From: Linnemannia hyalina
Lineage: Eukaryota > Mortierellomycota > Mortierellomycetes > Mortierellales > Mortierellaceae
Direction: 5' to 3'
Assembly: GCA_019671135.1 (NCBI GenBank)
Contig: JAHRHY010000017.1
Coordinates: 930,001-994,000 of the forward strand
Length of the DNA: 64,000 bases
Position numbers and translations under genes: made by a program. The notes below the pieces were generated by a model. That model did no database searches. It saw nothing but the letters and a program-made list of their open reading frames with translations, and was not told the DNA's origin. Below are positions 56,911 through 64,000 of the stretch, piece by piece. Each line of letters starts with the position of its first letter. Position 1 is the stretch's first letter.

Positions 56911-58514
56911 GGTTGAGTGAAGGAATGTGAGGTGAAGGTAAGAGTTGATGATGGGGCAGACAAAGGTAAAGGCGAATAAAAAGTTGAGCCGCTTCCTTCT
57001 CCCTGTCCGCCACGTTCTTTTTTTATATTGGCGTGACTGTGTTCCAGACGGAGAAGGCACCAAGGCATTAAGGAACCGTGCTTCGTGTCCCGTGGTCCAG
57101 ATATTCTCTACACCTGGAGATTGTCGAACAAAGTCGCGTCGCGTCCCTGCTTTCTCGGTCCTGATTCCTGCATGCTGAGAAGGGCGATAGGTGATGTTTA
57201 TGAGTTGAAAGTGACTCGAAAATCAAATATACTAATTGTGAAAGGAGTTACTTGACCCACCTTTAGTATTCACTCTCCTTCAGTTTCCCGACCTTTTTTT
57301 TTGTTTTTGTTGTGTTTCTTTCTTTTCTTTCTTCTCTGCCTTGTACATTGATAAAACGGCGGCAGTGATGTTTCTTTCATATTTGCTTTCGCTCCCATCC
57401 TTCCATCCTGTGAATGCGTGTCTCATTGATCGTCAATAAAAGTGAGAAAGGTTGTGTGGATCAGCCGTTCTTTTGTCTTTGTCATTTTCTTGACGTCTCT
57501 CTCCCCGCGTCCCCCTTTTTGACCACTGCTGTCGCTTGTAAGAAAAAAGGTAAGGACACCATTCAACTCTAAACACCTTCCGTTTACTCTGATGTGCACA
57601 GAAGTATTGATGATGATGGATTGGCACTGTCTGAAATTGCTGGGGAGGAAGAAAGGACGATTGCTACGAATGGGAAGTAGTGAAAGAAGCTGATGTGAGT
57701 GGGCATAGGGTTATGATCGTAACTGGGGGCCACAAGGGTTACTATACGCGACCGATAGACAAACAGGACAGGACGCGTTTTTATTCAGACAAGCAGGACT
57801 GCGTTTGATCCCTTTGACGCGAATTTAAAAGACAAACGCGTTTTTATCAGTCTCGATAATATGACGGCAAAGCATTTATTGTCACTCGTCACCAGGAAGA
57901 AGAGACATAAACACCCCCCCTGTTGTAAGATAGAAAGAAAAAAAGGAAAAAGAAAAAAGTGACTGGACTGTAAGAGTACAGTACGTTCGTTGTCATTGGG
58001 AATGTGTACGGTAAGGACTAAGCAGGTTGCAAGAGAAAGTAAAGAAAAAAAAACCAAGACAGTACCAACCTACCAACCAACACGCAACGATACGAAACGA
58101 AACTCTGTAGTAAGTTGGCTGTTGAAGTTGATCTCACCGTTCCGCTGGGCTGATCGTGCCTGAATGCTGCAACCATAAACCTCGTTCACCGGCGACGCGT
58201 TCCTGCGCCTTATTCTGACCGTCTGTCTATCTGCCACCCTTGGCCCACGTCAGCTATTCATGTCCTCTTCATTGACGAAACGTCATCGACTTCGAATATG
58301 ACTTATATGGAAGACCTCAGTTGGTCCAACAAAGTTGACTCTAGACTGATCGTTCGCGTTGCGTTGATGTTGTGCACATTTGAAGGCTTGAACATCAATC
58401 ACTCTTTGTGCGAGGTCAAAATAGAACCCTCCCCCCACACCATATCCTCACCTTTCCTTCTTTCCTTCCTTTCTTCCATCATACGTGTCACCCCTCATTC
58501 CCTCTTCGCCAAAA
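56911..58514. other. 1.6-kb divergent intergenic interval
   Basis: Between two divergent starts. Several ACGCG/GACGCG motifs cluster at about 57775-57845, and the last 70 bases before 58515 are C/T-rich. No coding region is recognised. Confidence 0.5.
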
Positions 58515-60315
58515 ATGACAAACGATGCCCCACAAGACCAACAACCACAACTTCACCACCACCACCACCACCAACAAGAACACCAACAAGACTTCAAACA
58601 GAAACTAGAAGCTCTCTACAGCCAATCCAAATCCTGGTTCGACCGCCAAAAACAAGACCTCGAAAACCTGGAAGCCCACCAACACGATATCAACCAAATC
58701 AATCTCGAATCCATCGCCAACGTTAAAGCGAATCTTCAGCTTACGAGGAGCGATGTTGCCTTCTTAAGAACTAATATTCGCACTCTGGATGAGCATATTG
58801 ACGACGTACGTGCAGAGAAAATAGAGTAAATGGTGCATTCATCCTTATTTTCATTGCTTGCTTCACGTGGTAACTCACTCGTCTATCACTTTTTGTAAAT
58901 AGCTTCGAATGTTGGTAGACAAGAACAAGCAACTCTCAACAATCCAAATAGAAACCGTCGCACAACTTAAACTAGAACGAGCGTCTTTGTTAGCCTACCA
59001 AAAAACCCTCCATCAACGCGCCGAGAAACTCGAAGCCGACCTCGCAGCCATGACCCTCCGCATCGAAGCACTAGGCCGCCAACTCTCGCGGGTAAAGAAG
59101 CCTTTTTTATTTTGTGTGACAAATTTACGGGACACATTTGCTGTGCGTGTAGTTCTGACAACTGCGGCTATTTTTTTTTATATGGCTCCATTGTCTTGAT
59201 AGCTGAAGAGAGAGGTTCGCGAACACAAGGAGGCGCCTGGACACAGTACTGCCACCACAGTCGCAGAGGAAGACAGGAGAGCACAGGAAATTCAAAGGAT
59301 CTTATCGACGATCCACGGCTACGAGGCCGTACACGCTTACGCCCTGGAACGCATTCCTCCTCCTCCTCCTTCCTCCGACCTATCCCAGAAACCATTCCAG
59401 GCCCAGGATCAATATCGTGAAAACTCTAGTTCCTCGTCCTCTCTTCCTCCTCCGTCTCCACGGGCCCAACCAACAATCTATTTCATCGCCGATACGCCAC
59501 ACGGAAAACCTTCCCCCACATCCACATCCACACCCTCATCTCCAAGCACCCCTCTATTTCCTGTCACATTCAACCCTGCAACCCCACTTTTCCTTACGGT
59601 ACGTATCCTATCCTATCCTATCCTAAAAAAAAAGGATCGCCACCCCTATGTCCATGTTGTATTCGTCCGTTTTTATGGCAAGGAAAGCAAAACTCACAGT
59701 GAACCTGATAGACTTTTCTTTCCTACTACCTTATCTACTCAAACTTTTGGCACCTTCAACTAGACCTCGCCGCCGCCACCTCCGCCCCCTTCGATTGCCG
59801 CCACTACATCGACAACAGCAGCGGCAACAACAACAGCATCAGGAAACACGCCTAAGGAGACAGTATCCCTTGCCTCACCCTTTCAACTCCCTCACGCTCA
59901 ACAACCCTCGCCTTCACCACAGCCACAATTGTCACCAGAGAAACTCCTCCGACTCCAACAAGTACACCAAAAAATAGAAGACTACAAGGGATTGATGAAC
60001 CAGCAGATTGAGCAAAGTCAGTATATCTTTCAACAGTTCCCCCTCCAAAACCAAGACCAAGGCCAGCGGCGGCCACGAATTCCTCGTAATCCATTCGCTA
60101 CTTCTCCACAATTCTCTCACGCCCTCGTCAGCTTCGCCCTCTCGCTCTCGGTCTCCTTCCTCGCTTACATTACGATCCAAATCTACTCCTTCTTCCTCCA
60201 ACCGAATCAACAATATCAGCAGCCGGAAGACCTGGCCACGGTCTGCGAAACTACGTACAACACCAACTCAATGTCGTGGTTGCTGCAGGAGGAAAAAGCT
60301 TTTATTCCAACGTAG
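58515..60315 (+). CDS. coiled-coil protein with C-terminal membrane segment
   Basis: Four exons (58515-58805, 58903-59091, 59203-59598, 59764-60315), all phase 0, give 475 aa. I recognise no family. The N-terminus is Gln/His-rich. Residues about 25-190 form heptad-rich coiled coil (LEALYSQSKSWFDRQKQDLENL, LKLERASLLAYQ, LEADLAAMTLRIEALGRQLSR). A Pro/Ser/Thr-rich region follows, including long Pro runs, then a short second coil (LLRLQQVHQKIEDYKGLMNQ), and one hydrophobic segment (HALVSFALSLSVSFLAYITIQIYSFF) before a short polar tail. This resembles tethering or scaffold proteins of the ER or Golgi. Regular splice sites and periodic hydrophobicity support a real gene. It diverges from SLY1, which also acts at ER-Golgi membranes, but a link is only a guess. 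Confidence 0.75.
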
Positions 60316-60555
60316 CTATAGCGAAAATTAGAATGAGGAGAACAAAAGAGCAAGGACCATTGATAGCAATGAGGGGCGAATAAAAGTACAACAAAGAAAA
60401 AGTACAGGGTAGATATATGACAGGAGCAAAGAGCATGAAGCGAGAAAGATGCGAAGTAGGAGTAGAGGGAAGAGTGGTAGCTGTCAATACGAGTGACAAA
60501 CCCATAAGCAGAGTCGTCGTTACCACGAAAAAGGTTGGCCAGATTGACCGCCAGC
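60316..60555. other. convergent spacer
   Basis: The 3' ends of the coiled-coil gene (+) and LRR protein B (-) meet here. Nothing else is seen. Confidence 0.55.
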
Positions 60556-63189
60556 CTAGGAGTCAGTCGATGCCATCCTGATGGCTCCAGAGGGCGACGA
60601 GTGTGACCCATCAGCGCGTGAGGACCGACCCGCCAGGTCTGGATCCGTCTGCCGAGGCCAAAGGGTGTCAGGCACGCCAGGACACGTCCCAATCCCACAC
60701 CCCTTCCACCGGATAGGGACCCGCTTCTGTCCCAGCACGTCCTGCCAGACAATCACAATCCGACACGGCTTCCAGAACCGTTTTTGACACCCGCCACATC
60801 GATTGTTGATCATTGCTCGCTTGAAGATATCAAATAGGTACGGCGTCATGTACTCCTTGAGGACTTCTTCCTTGAAAAATTCGACCTGCCTTGCCTTCTT
60901 CTTGCTTACCGCTGACTGCTTCCTGCGACCGATACAAGCGTCGTTCAGGGTCACATCCCCACCGGTGCACAGTCCCGTGGGATCCTCCAGGAAATCGTCG
61001 TCATCTTCCATCGATATCTTGCTATCCTTTCGTGGCCGATCCGCGCCTTCGTCTCCTCCTCCCTTGGCCGTCTGAGCGTCCATGTAGTTCAGGATCACAT
61101 TCCCTGCAAGGTGGGCAAGTGTAGGGAACCGAGAGCGAAATACCCTGTGAGGCGGCAACTGTACACGCGTCATTGGCGTCGCGCTCTGCGGGTGGACTGG
61201 TGCTGCTACCTGCTGATCCATATCATCATGACCCAGGTGTGCTTCGTCTGTCGAGTCAGCGCCATGGAAACTGGGTCCGGCCTGCGAGCCCTGCTCCTGG
61301 AGCGGCGACATTTCGATATCATCGCTCTGCGATTCCATGAGTTCAGAGTTGCTCATCGTAGGCGTCTCTGGTACACTTTGTTGTTGTTGGTCTTCCTCCA
61401 GATCCTGCTGGGCGCCAATGTCGTCAACATCATCTCCAGTAGGATCCTGCTGCTGCTGCTGTTGTTGCTCGGCGGGGTCCTGCTCGACAACCCCGCCTTC
61501 TGGTATAGGGCACATCAAGAACGGGTTGGGATGAATGGTAAGGATATGAAGTTTTGGCAAAAACGTGATTTGAGAGGGCAGATGTTCCTATGACGAACAA
61601 AAAAAAATAAGCAACAACCGGGTTGGGGGTTTTGGGCAATACATCAAAAATATTATTAACATATGCTTCTTCATGCATGTGCATGTGCTTGATGTTTGCC
61701 AATATATCAGATGAAACATAAATGACTTACCAAGAGGTTACCGCCGATGGAAAGCTCAACCAAGTTGTAGAGAAGTCCAATCTCTGGGGGGATGGCCTTG
61801 ATGTTGTTGTTCCCTACACGAATACAACGAAACACACAATTGCGCCCATGTTAGCCATAAGGATTTAATGATTAACAAAAAAGGGGGTCAGGTCAAACAA
61901 AAAGCTAATTGCACTTGTGACTTTGACACACTTACTCAGGGACAGGACAGAAAGATTGTGGAGCTCAAAGACGTGCATGGGTATGGTGATGAACTGGTTG
62001 GAGCTCAAGAACAACTTCAGTCGGTTCATTGACAGCGCGAACGATCCGCATTCATTGTAGACAATCGCATAGTTCAAGTCGCGAATATCTGGTGGCAAGT
62101 CAGTCAGCTCTAGGTTACTATTAATGGAAAGGGCGTTGTGCAACAACAACAAGGTCAGAAAACCACAAAAACAGGGCTGGCACAACTCACACGCCCCCTA
62201 TTAAACTAAACTACCCTCCCCCTGATTTCCATTGGGCTGAATACCAAGACATACCTGAGGTCCAGTTCTCCAACACCGTCTTCAACAGCCTCCTGGATCA
62301 GTTTCTGCACATGGCTAGCCACCATGCGGTCGTTCCTCTCCTTGAAGTAAGGGCCATCCATCGTGCGTCTGGCCTTTCTGCGTGGCTGCAAGTCCAACAG
62401 GCATTCCCCGCTGTCCTTGAAACTGTCTGAGCGATCGTGGTTCTTTTGTGGGGTCATCGTTGCTGCGGGGATCATATACGAAGTGGCGCCACTTCCCAGA
62501 GTTGATGAAGTAGCTCCATTATTGGTGCTCTGTTGATGATTGAACCCCCGATCATGATTCTGGAAGGATAAATCTTGGAACGTGGCACCCGTAGACATGG
62601 TCAAAAAAGTACTATCCGGTGGCCAAAGGCATCGATTCGAACCGGTGATTGAAGTCAGCGGTCTCCTAGGGATCAAGTCGTCAGGGAGAGGACCATCGGT
62701 AGGTGGAGAATCTGGGAGCTGCGCACAGAACCATCTCTTGTAGATAGATTGGTTGTCGCAGCCCGAGGTAACACCCGCCCTGGTGTCGTATTGATGCGAG
62801 CCCACAGGAATGACAGGTGATTCGGGTTGTCGAGAGGGTTGAAGCCGACGAGCGATGTGTTCAAGAGCTGCATTGTATGCTGGTCGAGGGGGGGAGGGTG
62901 GGTATGTAAAGGCAGGCATGGGAGGTGGGGTAGAAAAGTAGACATCAAAGTCGTCTGAAGAAGAGGGTGACCCGATAGAAGAGTTTGACCGTCTGGTTGG
63001 TGTAGTCATACCGTCCGCAAGGTCGTCGTTCACCTCGTCTTTGTACCTGCCACAGGCAGCTGTTGATACCCTTTCTGGTGATGCAGTGTCGAGGGCAGGG
63101 TCGGTTGTTGCACCAAGGAACCCTGTAGTGGTGGTGGTGGCATTCAGCGCAGGCTGCCGTTGGACTAGTTCACTCCTGGCGAAGTCCAT
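60556..63189 (-). CDS. leucine-rich repeat protein with C-terminal Cys module (B)
   Basis: Four exons (63189-62255, 62117-61936, 61813-61731, 61587-60556) give 743 aa in one frame. The N-terminal 300 residues are Ser/Pro/Thr-rich and disordered. A short run of repeats follows and is interrupted by introns: GELDLSNLELTDLPPDI, LKLFLSSNQFITIPMHVF, LSVLSLRNNNIKAIPPEIG, LVELSIGGNLLEHLPSQI, LHILTIHPNPF. An acidic Gln-rich linker (poly-Gln of 7) leads to a C-terminal cysteine module, NRCGGCQKRFWKPCR followed by KGCGIGTCPG. The layout (disordered head, LRRs, low-complexity linker, Cys module) is similar to LRR protein A at 34.7-38.0 kb, though the Cys spacing differs. The start ATG at 63189 is the first in frame. 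Confidence 0.83.
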
Positions 63190-63735
63190 TGTTGGGTTTG
63201 TGCTCACAACCACTGGGACCGTTTTTTTGAAGGCGTCTCTTGTTGAATGGGCGTTGCAGTTCAGTCAGGCAATTGACAAGGGTAGGGTTGAGGAATGGTG
63301 AAGAGAAAGAAAGGGCGAAGAGAGAGAGAGAGTGCGTATGGTATAAGTGTGGTGAGAAGAAAGGAGAGCAAGTTGTTGTGAGAATGAAGAAGAAGAGAAG
63401 GAGAAGTGTGGTGATGGAATAAGTACGGAGTAAGGAAGTGCGTCTGAGTGAGTGAAATAAAAAAAGGTCTCCCATGCAAAAGACGCCCACAAGGGTGTGC
63501 CATCCTCTGATGATGTCGCACGTGACTCATCCCCAATACATTCATGCATGGCCGCTTTTTATGTTGCTGTCTGGTCTTGCTCGTCGTCGTAATAGTGGCT
63601 CACCAGGAGCAACAGTGTCACTGCCATTGCTACTTACTGCTCATACCGGAAACTTGGATAGCCTCTCAGCACAGCATACTTTTTAATGGCACCACCTAGT
63701 CTTGTTTTCTGTGAGGTGGTCGACCAGACTGCGAT
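63190..63735. other. upstream region of LRR protein B
   Basis: Purine-rich on the plus strand from 63290 to 63420, which is a C/T leader for the minus-strand gene, followed by mixed sequence. No gene recognised. Confidence 0.5.
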
Positions 63736-63942
63736 ATGACCATCCTCTCCAGCATCCTTCCAGGCCCCGACTCCACAAACCTCAACACCAACAACCACGA
63801 GATCCACAACCGCGTCAAGAAGTATATTTGCCAGCTGTACCGGACTCCAAACACGATCAGGTACCCCACCATCGCATCCAGCATCAACACCAGTACTCTC
63901 GAAAACCTAGCACACAACAGCCAGAAGATAGGGCGTCAATAA
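63736..63942 (+). CDS. possible first exon of an unidentified gene at the window edge
   Basis: A 68-codon frame with even composition (MTILSSILPGPDSTNLN, then HNRVKKYICQLYRTPNTIR) and non-repetitive sequence, unlike the surrounding DNA. A donor-like AG|GTACCC follows the NTIR codons at about 63860. It may be the first exon of a gene that continues beyond the right edge. I do not recognise a family. Confidence 0.35.
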   Translation: MTILSSILPGPDSTNLNTNNHEIHNRVKKYICQLYRTPNTIRYPTIASSINTSTLENLAHNSQKIGRQ

Positions 63943-64000
63943 AGGGACGGTAGGCAATACCACATCATATCTGAATGCTTTGCAGCTATTACTTTGCACA

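Noticed and set aside
1..64000. CRISPR arrays, rRNA genes, bacterial operons
   Set aside because: No regularly spaced direct repeats, no rRNA signatures, and gene structure is eukaryotic throughout.

Overview
The window is nuclear DNA of a filamentous fungus. Nearly every protein-coding gene is broken by short introns (about 50-450 nt, mostly GT-AG), genes are closely packed on both strands, and many starts are preceded by long pyrimidine-rich leaders. Gene content (AP-3 beta, Sly1, PIAS/Siz, eIF5A, Bud22, PDAP1, a CRH-like GH16, a Lys5-type phosphopantetheinyl transferase, ferroportin) and intron density suggest an early-diverging fungus of the Mucoromycota/Mortierella kind. That placement is inference. 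No operons, CRISPR arrays or rRNA genes are visible; one tRNA gene is clear.

Layout. 0.6-2.7 kb: 4'-phosphopantetheinyl transferase (-). 2.7-7.7 kb: about 5 kb with no recognisable gene, rich in GA/CT tracts. 7.7-9.4 kb: GH16 cell-wall transglycosylase-like protein (-). 10.2-11.7 kb: 5'-truncated non-LTR retrotransposon with a partial RNase H domain (-), lying just upstream of a tRNA-Asp(GTC) gene (+). 12.7-14.8 kb: DUF676 lipase/esterase (+). 15.2-16.2 kb: LUD-domain protein (-). 17.0-18.8 kb: uninterrupted 596-codon ORF for a partitivirus-like RNA-dependent RNA polymerase (-), an endogenous viral element. 19.3-21.3 kb: RING-H2 E3 ligase (-). 22.0-24.7 kb: ferroportin-like transporter (+). 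24.9-27.1 kb: mitochondrial carrier (-). 27.7-31.2 kb: AP-3 beta (-). 32.7-33.3 kb: eIF5A (+). 34.7-38.0 kb: LRR/Cys protein A (-). 41.7-43.3 kb: BMP/PnrA-like membrane-anchored binding protein (-). 44.1-49.2 kb: PIAS/Siz SUMO E3 (-). 50.0-52.2 kb: Bud22 (-). 52.8-54.0 kb: PDAP1-like phosphoprotein (-). 54.2-56.9 kb: Sly1 (-). 58.5-60.3 kb: coiled-coil membrane protein (+). 60.6-63.2 kb: LRR/Cys protein B (-).

Most genes are unrelated housekeeping functions: vesicle traffic (AP-3, Sly1), ribosome biogenesis and translation (Bud22, eIF5A, tRNA-Asp), SUMO and ubiquitin ligation, cell wall, iron and mitochondrial transport. The unusual items are the intact RdRp ORF of RNA-virus origin, the bacterial-type BMP binding protein with a membrane tail, the LINE remnant beside a tRNA gene, two GC-AG introns, and two LRR proteins with C-terminal cysteine modules. 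Exon boundaries were read by hand from splice consensus, frame continuity and family similarity. In each full model the exon phases add up to an open frame, but none has transcript support.
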